Translations under genes and position numbers: made by a program
Shown here: piece after piece, positions 1 to 9,935 of the stretch
Layout: every line of letters starts with the position of its first letter
Numbering within the stretch: position 1 is the stretch's first letter
Source of the DNA: Planctomycetota bacterium
GTDB lineage: Bacteria > Planctomycetota > Planctomycetia > Planctomycetales > Planctomycetaceae
Assembly (NCBI GenBank): GCA_022600195.1
Contig: JAHZKX010000057.1
Coordinates: 147,991 to 211,990 of the forward strand
Direction: 5' to 3'
Length of the DNA: 64,000 nucleotides
The notes under the pieces: model-generated
Seen by the model: the letters and a program-made list of their open reading frames with translations, nothing else
The model's database searches: none
What the model was told of the DNA's origin: nothing

Positions 1-2252
1 TGCCCCTATTCTCAGCGGAATTCGCAGCAGCACAAAAACCGACTGATGGCGTCCTGGTGGAAGCAGAAAGTTTCAATCAGCAGGGAGGCTGGAAGCTGGA
101 TACCCAGTTTATCAATATCATGGGATCTCCCTACTTGCTGGCCCACGGTTTAGGACAGCCTGTTGAAGACGCCAAAACAACAGTTCAATTTCCGTCCACT
201 GGAAAATATCGTGTCTTTGTTCGTACAAAAGACTGGGTGGCTCCCTGGAAAGCTTCCGGAACACCTGGTCGATTTCAACTGGCAATCAATGGAAAACCCT
301 TAAGTGAAACTTTTGGGACCAAAAGTGCCACATGGTTCTGGCATGACGGCGGCACTATTGAAATAAACAAACCAGAGGCGGAACTCACACTACACGATTT
401 GACCGGTTTTGAAGGTCGTTGCGATGCGATCCTGTTTACCAAAGACCTAGCTTACAACCCGCCAAATGAAGCGGCTCCTATGAATCAGTGGCGGAAGTCC
501 ATGTTGGGCCTTCCCGACCTACCCCAAAAAACCAAACCCTACGATCTGGTTGTCGTCGGTGGTGGTTACGCAGGGATGGGTGCAGCCATCTCTGCAGCAC
601 GCATGGGCTGTAAAGTTGCCTTGATCCAGAACCGTCCTGTATTAGGTGGCAATGGAAGTTCTGAAGTGCGTGTCTGGGCGCAAGGACTCGTCAGACGTGG
701 AAAATACCCACACATCGGTGAAATCATTGCGGAATTTGCTGACTCTGCTGCTGCATCTCCTGGTACCTATGAAGAATACGGCGACCAGATTAAAGAGAAA
801 ATCGTCAAGGCAGAAAAGAACATCGACTTATTCCTGAATACGCATGCTTATGCTGTTAAAAAAGAGGGAACCAACATTCAAAGCGTGACTGCTTTCAATA
901 CGAAAACCAGTGAGCGCACAGAATTTCTTGGTACTCTCTTTTCAGACTGCACCGGTCATGGCGAAATCGGATTTCTGGCGGGGGCCGACTACTATACTCA
1001 AGAAAAAGGCCATATGGGCATGAGTAATATGTGGACGTGGAAAGAAGCAGAGAAATCACAATCGTTTCCGAACGTCGAATGGGCTCTTAATTTGAATATG
1101 GAAGATTTTCCTTATCCCCAAAAGTTTCATGGCCAATGGTTCTGGGAAAGTGGCTTCGATAAAGATCCGATCAAAGATCTCGAGTCCATGCGCGACTGGA
1201 ATTTCAGAGCCGTTTATGGTGCCTGGAATGCCATGAAAAATAAAGACGGAAAAGAGAAACATCCGAATGCCATTTTGACCTGGATGGCATACATCGGTGG
1301 CCCGCGCGAGTCTCGCATGCTCCGGGGCGATGTCATTCTTCGTAAAAAAGATATTATTGCAAAAGTTGCTTTTCCCGATGGATGTGTTCCCAGTACCTGG
1401 TCGATCGATTTACATTATCCCAAAAAACAATTCATGAAAAAATATCCGGAAGATCCGTTTATCTCCCAGGCAGTCTTCGATAGTAGAGTTGACCGCAAGC
1501 ACGGTTATCCTGTTCCCTATCGATGCTTTTATTCACGAAATGTCTCCAATCTGTTCATGGCGGGCCGTTGCGTTAGTGTGACACATGAAGCACTCGGAAC
1601 AGTCAGAGTCATGAAAACCGGCGGCATGATGGGGGAAGTCGTCGGCAAAGCAGCCGCCGTCTGCACAAAGAGGAAGTGTACACCGCGTCAAGTCTACAAA
1701 AAATACTACCAGGACTTGGATCAATTAATGTCGCGCAAAGGAATCGAACGACGCGACTCAATCGATGGTTCATTTTATATCCCCAAAAACGCCAAACCGC
1801 TTCCCCCTGTTATTGGTGCCTATATCGATCCTGCCACGCTCCCCGGCCTGGTTATTGACGATGAACACAATGACGTCCAGTTCATTGGAAAATGGACTAA
1901 GGGAGAAGGTCTGAAAGGCTTCATTGGCAATCATTACGTCTACCACGGGAAAGGTCCGAAAGCAGAAATTCACTTTAAGTTTCAAGTGAAACAATCAGGA
2001 AAGTATGAGGTCCGACTGGCTTATGGCCATCATAAAAATCGCGCCAGCAACACGCCGGTAACAATTCGCTCATCACAGGAAACAAAAACGGTTAAAATCA
2101 ATCAACAAATCAAACCTCCCTTAAAAAATGGTTTTATTTCACTGGGTACTTTTCAATTTGAGAAAAACCAACCCATTAAAGTCATCATGTCAAACTCCGG
2201 AGTCGATGGTAATGTGCATGCTGATGCGATCCAGGTTCTTCCAATTGAATAA
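1..2252 (+). CDS. Secreted FAD-dependent oxidoreductase (5' partial)
   Basis: The reading frame is open to the left edge of the window. The residues before the GTG at 57 (FSAEFAAAQKPTDG) look like the end of a signal peptide with an AxA-type cleavage site, so the true start lies outside and this is a 5' partial gene. From the GTG, residues 1-130 form a beta-rich, carbohydrate-binding-like domain. A Rossmann dinucleotide-binding motif (VVVGGGYAGMGAA, about residues 165-177) opens an FAD_oxidored-type domain with the GGNGSSEVR segment typical of that family. The last 125 residues resemble a golvesin/xanthan-lyase C-terminal beta domain (GVDGNVHADAIQ). Export plus sugar-binding-like flanks suggest oxidation of a carbohydrate in the periplasm, but the substrate is unknown. 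The stop is at 2250-2252. Confidence 0.85.
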   Translation, partial: PLFSAEFAAAQKPTDGVLVEAESFNQQGGWKLDTQFINIMGSPYLLAHGLGQPVEDAKTTVQFPSTGKYRVFVRTKDWVAPWKASGTPGRFQLAINGKPLSETFGTKSATWFWHDGGTIEINKPEAELTLHDLTGFEGRCDAILFTKDLAYNPPNEAAPMNQWRKSMLGLPDLPQKTKPYDLVVVGGGYAGMGAAISAARMGCKVALIQNRPVLGGNGSSEVRVWAQGLVRRGKYPHIGEIIAEFADSAAASPGTYEEYGDQIKEKIVKAEKNIDLFLNTHAYAVKKEGTNIQSVTAFNTKTSERTEFLGTLFSDCTGHGEIGFLAGADYYTQEKGHMGMSNMWTWKEAEKSQSFPNVEWALNLNMEDFPYPQKFHGQWFWESGFDKDPIKDLESMRDWNFRAVYGAWNAMKNKDGKEKHPNAILTWMAYIGGPRESRMLRGDVILRKKDIIAKVAFPDGCVPSTWSIDLHYPKKQFMKKYPEDPFISQAVFDSRVDRKHGYPVPYRCFYSRNVSNLFMAGRCVSVTHEALGTVRVMKTGGMMGEVVGKAAAVCTKRKCTPRQVYKKYYQDLDQLMSRKGIERRDSIDGSFYIPKNAKPLPPVIGAYIDPATLPGLVIDDEHNDVQFIGKWTKGEGLKGFIGNHYVYHGKGPKAEIHFKFQVKQSGKYEVRLAYGHHKNRASNTPVTIRSSQETKTVKINQQIKPPLKNGFISLGTFQFEKNQPIKVIMSNSGVDGNVHADAIQVLPIE

Positions 2253-2365
2253 TCTGTTATAAGACATTTCCAAAGCACGGACTTACTGCTGCTGTTTGAC
2301 GCACGTGTCAAAAGATCTAACAGAACCTAAGCAAAGCGATCTTTGTTTTATTCGACGAGAGAAGG

Positions 2366-3685
2366 ATGACAGAGCTACCGCTAGCTTCTCTACCTCACAA
2401 ATCACCCCGCCCGGCGAGTTCTCTTCGATCTCTCGCTTTGAAATTCTATCGAATGACGGTTTTGGTTCTCGTTGTCTGCCTGATCAGAGATTATTACGTG
2501 CGTGTACGTGTACAGGGGGAGTTCCCCATCGAATTACATGAAGTCAAATCCATTATGCCAGCAGCAGAAGCACTCCGCGTGGATCACTCTGAACGCATGG
2601 GGCTTTTCATTCTTGATCAAAACCAGCAGACCATTGGTTATGCGGTTCGCACTTCTCCCATTTCAGACGAGATCATAGGCTATTGTGGCCCTTCTGATAC
2701 TCTGCTTGTTTTTGAGCAGGCAACTGGGAAAATAGCAGGTCTGTCAATTCGCAGCAGTGGCGATACCACTTCGCATGTCAAAGATGTACGCAAGAATCAG
2801 TATTACATGAATCTGTGGAAACAGTACTCGTGGGATGATTTAGTCATTTTAGATCTGAAACAGGGAGACATTGAAGGCGTCTCAGGGGCGACCATGACCA
2901 GCATGGGTATTGCGCATGCTATTGCATTTCGCATTCAGCATTCCCACAAAAAAATAAGTGACATGCAACCATTTGAGCTTCAACCTGCAGACGGATTGCT
3001 GATTTTTTTCTGCTTCGCGGCTTGCCTGATCACGTTTACTCGACTCAAACAATATCACTGGTTACGGTATCTTTTTAAACTTTCCGCTCTCATCTACTTG
3101 GGATTTCTGAGTGGTGATCTGCTCGCGGAATCACTTTTTGCTGGTTGGGCCAGATATACCATTCCCTGGCGCCAATCATTTGGCCTGGTTGTTTTGGCGG
3201 CATGCGCAACTCTGATTCCCTGGACAACACGTAGAAATATTTACTGCCAAAGCCTCTGCCCACATGGTACCGCACAGGAATTACTCGGAAAATTTGTTCC
3301 TGCAAAACGGAAGTGGAAAATCAGGGTTGATGTCAAAAGAGCGCTGCGCTGGATTCCGGGTATATTGATCTGCCTGATTCTCATCATTATTTTTTTAGAT
3401 CTCCCCATCGATCTGGCCGAACTTGAAGCATTTGATGCTTATCTGCTGACATCAGCAGGTGTGCTCTCGATTTGTATTGCGATCACCGGCCTACTGGCAT
3501 CGCTGTTCGTCCCACAAGCGTACTGCCATTATGGTTGCCCGACCGGAGCGATTTTAGAATTTATTCGATCACATGGAAGAGCGGATCACTTTGGAAAGGC
3601 TGATTTTGTAGCAGCACTGTTACTGATAATGGCGATTCTTTTTAATCAGTATGCCGAAATCCTGAAACAGTTTATTTTTCAATAA
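2366..3685 (+). CDS. NosR/RnfG-like FMN-binding membrane protein with CxxxCP motifs
   Basis: One membrane segment near residues 30-42 is followed by an extracytoplasmic FMN-binding domain (about 60-195). It contains SGATMTS at 173-179, where the threonine matches the covalent flavin attachment site of NqrC/RnfG/NosR proteins. Several membrane helices follow, with two CxxxCP motifs at C294/C298 (CQSLCPHG) and C387/C391 (CHYGCPTG), as in NosR/NirI/PceC-type proteins. The C-terminal double [4Fe-4S] ferredoxin domain of full NosR is absent. The likely role is electron transfer across the membrane to a periplasmic acceptor. No nos or nir genes are visible, so a nitrous-oxide role is not supported. 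It lies 113 bp after the FAD oxidoreductase on the same strand and could serve it. The ATG at 2366 has GAAGG directly before it; an internal ATG at 2453 is an alternative start. Confidence 0.8.
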   Translation: MTELPLASLPHKSPRPASSLRSLALKFYRMTVLVLVVCLIRDYYVRVRVQGEFPIELHEVKSIMPAAEALRVDHSERMGLFILDQNQQTIGYAVRTSPISDEIIGYCGPSDTLLVFEQATGKIAGLSIRSSGDTTSHVKDVRKNQYYMNLWKQYSWDDLVILDLKQGDIEGVSGATMTSMGIAHAIAFRIQHSHKKISDMQPFELQPADGLLIFFCFAACLITFTRLKQYHWLRYLFKLSALIYLGFLSGDLLAESLFAGWARYTIPWRQSFGLVVLAACATLIPWTTRRNIYCQSLCPHGTAQELLGKFVPAKRKWKIRVDVKRALRWIPGILICLILIIIFLDLPIDLAELEAFDAYLLTSAGVLSICIAITGLLASLFVPQAYCHYGCPTGAILEFIRSHGRADHFGKADFVAALLLIMAILFNQYAEILKQFIFQ

Positions 3686-3697
3686 ACGAAATTGTGT

Positions 3698-6600
3698 TTA
3701 GCTTGTTGATTCCTCATCCTGATTTTGATACCGCAAGATTGATTTACTTATGACATTAATCAGTTTTTGTGTTTTATAGGGTTTCTTCAAAAAATGGGTC
3801 TCATCCAAATTCGGCATCTGGCTGGCTAAGTCTTTTTCACTCAGTCCACTGGTTAAGATCACGGGAACATGAATGCCCTTTGAATTGAGTTTATTGAGCG
3901 TTTCCATCCCGCTCATTCCCGGCATCGTAATATCCAGTAAAACAACACTGATTGAATCACGATTCTGTTCAAATATTTTGAGGCCTTCACTGCCGGAATT
4001 CGCTATCAATACAGAAAAATCAAAACGCTTTAAAATATTTTTAACCACATTGCAGACCGCTTTATCATCATCAATCACTAAAATATCACCCACATCGGCT
4101 GGCACCAGTGTCTCAACACTACTATCTGTATTTGGATCCGCTGCTAAATCTGTCGCTAAAGGTAATATGACTCGAAAACAAGATCCCTGATCAACAGCTG
4201 ACTGTACCCAAAGCCCTCCATGATGCCCGCGAATGATCCCCGATACTCCAGCCAAACCAAGCCCCCGACCCGTAAATTTGGTTGTAAAAAAGGGATCAAA
4301 CATTTTGAACTGACAGTCCTCGTCCATCCCAATCCCGTCATCCTCTATTTCAAAGAAGACGAATTTGCCACGATTGATGTTTTCGCAAAAATAATAGTTA
4401 GCTGAATCCTCTTCTTTCAGATCCATGACTCCTGTTCGCACTCGGATGTGCCCTGCTTTACTCTGATTCTGAACCGCTTCTGAGGCATTCGTCAATAAAT
4501 TTAATACCACCTGTTCAATCTGTCCGGGATCGCCGTGAATCAATAGATTTTGTTCAGACAAATCCATTTCAATATGCGCGTTGGGAGAGACGATTGTTTT
4601 CAGGATCTCGATGGTTTCCTGAAAGATTTGATTCAGATTGAATGTACTGGATGCAAAGGTCCGTCGTCCGGAATATGCCAGCAAACGCTCACATATTTTT
4701 GCCGCGTGCCGTGCCGCGATTTCAATATTTCGCACATTTTGAATAACTGGCGAATCGGCTTTTAATTCCAATAACGCCAAATCGGTATTCCCTAGAATCG
4801 CCAGCAATAAATTGTTGAAATCATGGGCCACACCTCCTGCCAGAACACCAAGGCTCTCCAGTTTCTGGGTGTGTAACATTTGAGCGTGTAGCTGATCTTT
4901 TTCCTCTTCAATTTGAATCCGATCGGTAATATCACGAATCACCTGAATATACCCAGTGATTTGATTATCAGAACGACGCAACGGAGTCACGATGGTTTCA
5001 CCCTGAAAATGAGTACCGTCGGCTCTGATATATTCCATAATAAATGGTTTCAAGACGCGTGAATTGGGATATGAGACTCTTAAAAACTCATCCTCATATC
5101 GATCACATGAAGTAACGATCTCACGAATTGGCCGGCCCAGCAGGTCTGGCTCTTTGCAACGAAAATAGATTTGAATTGATTCATTACACATCACAATATT
5201 GTGACTGCGGTCAGTCACAACCATAGCATCAGTCACTGAATGAAAGATGGTTTGCAGTAAAATGCGTTGTCGATTTAACTGCTCAACTGTTTTCTTACGT
5301 GCTGTGACATCAATGGCCAGGCCAATACAGCCTATGATTTCATCGGTGGTATTTCGCAATGGTTCAATATGGATATCCATAATCGAATTTTGCAATTGCT
5401 GCTCAAATCGGACCGACTCACCTTTCAAGGTCCGTTCATGCATCGCAGTCATATTGATTGAAGCATTCTGGGAATCATGAAAATCATAAAACGCCCTCCC
5501 CACTGTCTCATTGGGTTGAATCCCCAATGAATTCAAACCTGCGCCCACAAGAGATGTATATTGGTTATCACAATCCGTGGTCCAGAGAATCGCTGGAATC
5601 TGATCCATAATAATTCGCAACCGGGCTTCGTTCTCCAGTCGAATTTGTTGTGATCGTTTCAAATCATCTATATCAATGTGAGTACCGATGAGTTGCAAGG
5701 GAGTTGCCTGAGGGCTGAACGTCGAAAACTTGCCTCTCGTTAAGATCCACTTCCAGTTCCCATCCTTTTTCTTCATACGGGTTTCTGCTTCATATGAAGA
5801 TATTTTTCCAGTTATATAATCATCCAACAATTTTAATGTGGGTGCTAAATCGTCTGGATGCAACAGATTTTTCCATGCACTGAAAGTGGCTGGAAATTCA
5901 TTGGGTTCATAGCCCAGCATAGAATACCAGTGATCATCATATTTGACTTTCTCTGTGAGAATATCATATTCCCAAAATCCCATATCAGAACCACGGGCGG
6001 CCATCGTGATTCGTAGTTCACTTTCCTGTAATTTCTTCTCAGATTGTTCGCGGCTTAATTCTGTAGCTGCTCTAAACGTATAGTTTTTTATGGCCGGAAT
6101 TTCACACAGATTATCATAGATCGGACGGTCCCCCAGCAAAACCAGGTGTCCCTGAATCTCGCCTTTCCGATTAATCATCGGTACACTGAAATATGATTCT
6201 ATTTGATTGTTGACTAAGAATTGATCTTCCGGATATTGATCTGTCACTCCACTATGTATTGAGAATGTTTCGTAATTTACGGCATGTTCACATGGCGAAC
6301 CGGCAACTACATATTCGAAATCAGGAATTAATTCGCCGTTAAGACAAGCTCCCAGGGTCTGGCAAGTTCGCACTTCCTCATCACACAACCGATGTTGCAC
6401 CAGAAAGACACCTTTCAGTCGTAAGGCATCTGCTAACTCTTTTACAAGACGTTTGAAAAATTGAGTGCCGGTAACCCCACTTGTCGCACTTGAAAGTGAA
6501 TGCAATAACCGTTCGTTTTGTCGTTGGCCGGTAATATCATTAATCAGCCAGAGCTCTTGTCCTGTTTCGTTCGGTAGCGTGACTTCACAGAGATGTAAAC

Positions 6601-6952
6601 GCTTATTAACATCATTGCGTTTAAACCAGATTTCTGCATCTCTGGAACAATCTGTTGAATTTGATTCTGAAGAGAGACTGGTTTTCAGTTCAAATAACTG
6701 TTTAAGATTTTCATCAAAGATCTCTGCATTTTGCTCGGAGCCCCCCAATAGCTCATCTGCCCTCTGGTTAATGAAGAGCATTTCCTCAGTACATAAAACC
6801 GCACCGGAGGGAATACTTTCGATTATTAATTTAATAGATGCAATATCGGTGGTCTGCGGGTAGGATTCTGTTGGTGAATATTTCACTTTTGGCGTAGAAT
6901 CAATACGGAACTGTTTTGTCTTCCCTCTGGATGAACTTAGATTCGATTCCAT
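3698..6952 (-). CDS. Hybrid sensor histidine kinase with PAS/GAF domains and a receiver
   Basis: This 1084-residue protein has no clear membrane segment, so it is probably cytoplasmic. Domain order is an N-terminal PAS-like domain (about 35-150), a GAF-like domain (155-305), three PAS/PAC domains (about 315-435, 445-560 and 565-690), HisKA with the phospho-accepting His at about 710 (GGVAHDFNNLL), HATPase with N box NLLTNASEAV (818-827), G1 DDGIGMD and G2 GRGLGLAG, then a C-terminal receiver (953-1075) with phospho-acceptor Asp about 1007 (VVLLDITMPGMSG) and the FLKKPY lysine. All catalytic residues are present, so it should be active. The HDFNN H-box is the class common in multi-PAS hybrid kinases. 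The ligand and the output regulator are not identifiable. It converges with the NosR-like gene, 12 bp apart. Confidence 0.93.
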   Translation of the reverse strand: MESNLSSSRGKTKQFRIDSTPKVKYSPTESYPQTTDIASIKLIIESIPSGAVLCTEEMLFINQRADELLGGSEQNAEIFDENLKQLFELKTSLSSESNSTDCSRDAEIWFKRNDVNKRLHLCEVTLPNETGQELWLINDITGQRQNERLLHSLSSATSGVTGTQFFKRLVKELADALRLKGVFLVQHRLCDEEVRTCQTLGACLNGELIPDFEYVVAGSPCEHAVNYETFSIHSGVTDQYPEDQFLVNNQIESYFSVPMINRKGEIQGHLVLLGDRPIYDNLCEIPAIKNYTFRAATELSREQSEKKLQESELRITMAARGSDMGFWEYDILTEKVKYDDHWYSMLGYEPNEFPATFSAWKNLLHPDDLAPTLKLLDDYITGKISSYEAETRMKKKDGNWKWILTRGKFSTFSPQATPLQLIGTHIDIDDLKRSQQIRLENEARLRIIMDQIPAILWTTDCDNQYTSLVGAGLNSLGIQPNETVGRAFYDFHDSQNASINMTAMHERTLKGESVRFEQQLQNSIMDIHIEPLRNTTDEIIGCIGLAIDVTARKKTVEQLNRQRILLQTIFHSVTDAMVVTDRSHNIVMCNESIQIYFRCKEPDLLGRPIREIVTSCDRYEDEFLRVSYPNSRVLKPFIMEYIRADGTHFQGETIVTPLRRSDNQITGYIQVIRDITDRIQIEEEKDQLHAQMLHTQKLESLGVLAGGVAHDFNNLLLAILGNTDLALLELKADSPVIQNVRNIEIAARHAAKICERLLAYSGRRTFASSTFNLNQIFQETIEILKTIVSPNAHIEMDLSEQNLLIHGDPGQIEQVVLNLLTNASEAVQNQSKAGHIRVRTGVMDLKEEDSANYYFCENINRGKFVFFEIEDDGIGMDEDCQFKMFDPFFTTKFTGRGLGLAGVSGIIRGHHGGLWVQSAVDQGSCFRVILPLATDLAADPNTDSSVETLVPADVGDILVIDDDKAVCNVVKNILKRFDFSVLIANSGSEGLKIFEQNRDSISVVLLDITMPGMSGMETLNKLNSKGIHVPVILTSGLSEKDLASQMPNLDETHFLKKPYKTQKLINVISKSILRYQNQDEESTS

Positions 6953-7057
6953 TCAAAGTCTCTCCCGGATACGTTTCAAATGTTCAAACAAGTAAACAAG
7001 CGTCTATAACTGTCGAGTATTATTTGACATAGGTTAACGTATGCTACAGAATTAAAG

Positions 7058-9778
7058 TTGGATTCGATATCCCAAAAACTCATTCCTAATAAATTGACTC
7101 GGAAAACATTCCTTCCATTTCTCCCGCCTGTTTTGTCCAAAGATAGAAAGCCCACTGCAGTGAAGAAATTTCTAAATATTGGCTTATGCCTGATCTCTGC
7201 AACGATCTTGATTCTTTCAAACCGAGAAGTTCAAGCAGATCAGCAGTACCTGAAATTAAATCCCCAGGACCATGTGGTTTTCATCGGAAATACATTTGCA
7301 GAACGCATGCAAAATGCCGGGCATTTTGAAACGCTGCTCCATAGTCGTTTTCCTGACAAGCAACTTGTTGTTCGCAATCTAGGTTGGTCAGCTGATGAAC
7401 TCACCTTGCGTCCCCGTTCAAAAGATTTTCAGGATCACGGCCATAACCTGGAAGACCACAAGGCAGATGTCATCATTGCCTGTTTTGGATTTAACGAGTC
7501 TTTTGCTGGTAAAAAAGGGCTCGCAAAATTTGAAACAGACTTAAATAAATTTATCGACACGACACTTCAGGCAAAATACAACGGAAAGTCCCACCCGCGA
7601 CTGGTTCTCTTCTCACCTATTGCCAATGAAAATTTGAAACGACATGGTTTAACTGACTGCGAAGAAAACAATAAACGCATTCAACTTTACACTGCTGCCA
7701 TGCAGAAAATTGCGAAAGAGAAAAACGTATTGTTTGTGGATCTGTTTACTCCCAGTAACAAATTGATGAATCACGGAAATCATCCGTTAACATTTAACGG
7801 AATACATCTGACCGATTACGGATACCAGCAGCTTGCTCCTGCCATTGATGTCGCGTTATTTGGACCACGTATCAAATCGGGCTCCACTGTTGACATGAAA
7901 AATCTGCGAGCGGAAGTTTTGGAAAAGAATCTGCAATTCTGGTACGACTATCGTGCCGTCAACGGTTACTATATTTATGGCGGCCGAAAAGCACCTTTTG
8001 GAGTGGTCAACTTCCCTGCCGAATTTGCGAAGCTACGCAAAATGATTCACAATCGCGACCAACGAATCTGGGCAGTTGCTCAGGGAAAAACTGTTCCGAC
8101 AAAAATTGATGACAGTCAGACGGGTGAGTTTGTTGACATTAAAACGAACGTAAAAGATCTTTCTTCAATCAAGATTACTTCACCACAGGAATCACAAAAA
8201 AAATTCGAATTACCCGCCGGATTTGAAATCAACCTGTTCGCATCCGAAGTCGAATTCCCGGAGTTACAGAATCCAGTCCAATTCGCCTTTGACAACAAAG
8301 GTCGACTCTGGGTATGCACCATGGAATCCTACCCGCAATACCTACCCGGAAAAAATGTCGATGATAAAGTTTTGATTTTTGAAGACACCAATGGAGATGG
8401 TCGGGCAGATAAACAAACAATTTTTGCAGATGGGCTTCACCTGCCAACCGGAATTGAACTGGGAGATGGCGGTGTTTATGTTGCCCAGCAACCGAACATC
8501 GTCTTCCTGAAAGACACCGATGGTGACGATCATGCCGACTATAAAGAAATCGTTTTACACGGATTTGATTCAGCCGACTCTCATCACTCAATCAGTGCTT
8601 TCACCTGGGGTCCCGGCGGAGACCTGTACTTCCAGGAAGGCACGTTCCATCATTCGCAGATCGAAACACCTTATGGACCAAGGCGCCTTAAAAATGCCGG
8701 CATCTTTCGCTATGAACCACGAACAGAAAAATTTGATATTTTTGTTTCATACAGCTACGCCAATCCCTGGGGACATGTATTCGATCGTTGGGGACAGAAT
8801 TTTGTCGCCGATGCATCCGGAGGTGCTAACTATTACGGCACCGCTTACTCTGGCGATCTGGACTACCCTCGCAAACACGCCGGGATGAAACAATTCTTAA
8901 AAAAACAATGGCGTCCTACTGCCGGCTGTGAATTCGTTTCCAGTCGTCAATTTCCTGATGAAATGCAAGGGAATTATCTGCTGAATAACTGCATCGGTTT
9001 TCATGGTGTTCTGCAGTACAAAATGAAAGAAGATGGTTCGGGCTTCGCCGCTGATCCGGTCGAGCCACTTGTCAAATCGTCGGATACTAACTTTCGACCT
9101 GTTGACCTGCAGTTTGGCCCTGACGGTGCACTGTACCTGATTGACTGGTTTAACCCACTCGTAGGTCATATGCAACACTCAATCCGAGACCCCAATCGTG
9201 ACGCTCAGCATGGTCGTATCTGGCGTGTCACATACAACAAGAAACCGGTATTAAAGAATCCTGAAATTGCGAAAGCCTCGATCCCCGAACTGCTGGATCT
9301 ACTTAAAACATACGAAGATCGCGTCCGTTATCGCGTTCGTCGCGAACTGCGAATACGAGATACTGAAAAAGTCATCTCTGCGGTTAACAAATGGGTGACT
9401 TCACTCGATACGAAAGATCAGGATTATCAGCATCATCTGCTTGAAGCGTTATGGGTTCATCAGAATCTGGATGTGGTTGACACTGGATTTCTCAAAAAAA
9501 TGCTTCGTTCACCAGAACCCAAAGCGCGGGCAGCAGCAACGCGTGTCTTATGCTACTGGCGTGACCGGGTCGACAACTCACTCGACTTACTGCAAGTCCA
9601 GGTCAATGATGACAATCCCAGAGTCAGACTGGAAGCGATTCGAGCGCTCAGCTTTTATCACGATCCCAAAGCACTTGAGATTGCCGTGGAATCACTGATT
9701 CATCCACAAGACTATTATCTTGAGTACACTTTAAAAGAGACTATGGACACACTCGAAAAAAGAATGGAAGCCGAATAA
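7058..9778 (+). CDS. Secreted SGNH-like plus PVC-type membrane-bound dehydrogenase domain protein
   Basis: The frame opens with a TTG at 7058, but the signal peptide (KKFLNIGLCLISATILIL, cleavage after VQA) starts about 35 residues later. A GTG at 7160 with AGAAAG ten bases upstream may be the real start. After the signal comes an SGNH/GDSL-like domain (about 70-280). It keeps block III (GFNES) and DxxH-type block V (NGIHLTDYG), but the GDS nucleophile block reads GNT, so esterase activity is doubtful. Residues about 385-740 match the six-bladed dehydrogenase-type propeller of PVC proteins (TIGR02604-like; motifs ELPAGFEINLFA, DTNGDGRAD). HEAT-like repeats close the protein. The usual C-terminal heme domain is missing and is found in the next gene. 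Expected location is the periplasm. Confidence 0.85.
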   Translation: MDSISQKLIPNKLTRKTFLPFLPPVLSKDRKPTAVKKFLNIGLCLISATILILSNREVQADQQYLKLNPQDHVVFIGNTFAERMQNAGHFETLLHSRFPDKQLVVRNLGWSADELTLRPRSKDFQDHGHNLEDHKADVIIACFGFNESFAGKKGLAKFETDLNKFIDTTLQAKYNGKSHPRLVLFSPIANENLKRHGLTDCEENNKRIQLYTAAMQKIAKEKNVLFVDLFTPSNKLMNHGNHPLTFNGIHLTDYGYQQLAPAIDVALFGPRIKSGSTVDMKNLRAEVLEKNLQFWYDYRAVNGYYIYGGRKAPFGVVNFPAEFAKLRKMIHNRDQRIWAVAQGKTVPTKIDDSQTGEFVDIKTNVKDLSSIKITSPQESQKKFELPAGFEINLFASEVEFPELQNPVQFAFDNKGRLWVCTMESYPQYLPGKNVDDKVLIFEDTNGDGRADKQTIFADGLHLPTGIELGDGGVYVAQQPNIVFLKDTDGDDHADYKEIVLHGFDSADSHHSISAFTWGPGGDLYFQEGTFHHSQIETPYGPRRLKNAGIFRYEPRTEKFDIFVSYSYANPWGHVFDRWGQNFVADASGGANYYGTAYSGDLDYPRKHAGMKQFLKKQWRPTAGCEFVSSRQFPDEMQGNYLLNNCIGFHGVLQYKMKEDGSGFAADPVEPLVKSSDTNFRPVDLQFGPDGALYLIDWFNPLVGHMQHSIRDPNRDAQHGRIWRVTYNKKPVLKNPEIAKASIPELLDLLKTYEDRVRYRVRRELRIRDTEKVISAVNKWVTSLDTKDQDYQHHLLEALWVHQNLDVVDTGFLKKMLRSPEPKARAAATRVLCYWRDRVDNSLDLLQVQVNDDNPRVRLEAIRALSFYHDPKALEIAVESLIHPQDYYLEYTLKETMDTLEKRMEAE

Positions 9779-9834
9779 TTTTCTTGTTTGCTCAGAAACG
9801 TCTATAAAATCATACCCAAGGGAGAGAACCTGCT

Positions 9835-9848
9835 GTATCCCGGGATAC
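9835..9848. other. 14-bp perfect palindrome between the dehydrogenase and heme genes
   Basis: GTATCCCGGGATAC reads identically on both strands. It sits in the 157-bp gap between the dehydrogenase gene and the heme/HEAT gene, about 90 bp before the second start. It could be an operator or a small hairpin; no T-run follows, so it is not an intrinsic terminator. Confidence 0.35.
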
Positions 9849-9935
9849 CATCTATTTGCGTTGCAGTCATTGATCTGAAAACTGCCGCGTTTTTAAATTA
9901 ACCGTCAAAAGCCTTAATGCAGAGCGATTTCTAAA

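Noticed and set aside
2296..2541. 81-codon frame overlapping the start of the NosR-like gene
   Set aside because: Out of frame with the clear FMN/CxxxCP protein and without any motif.
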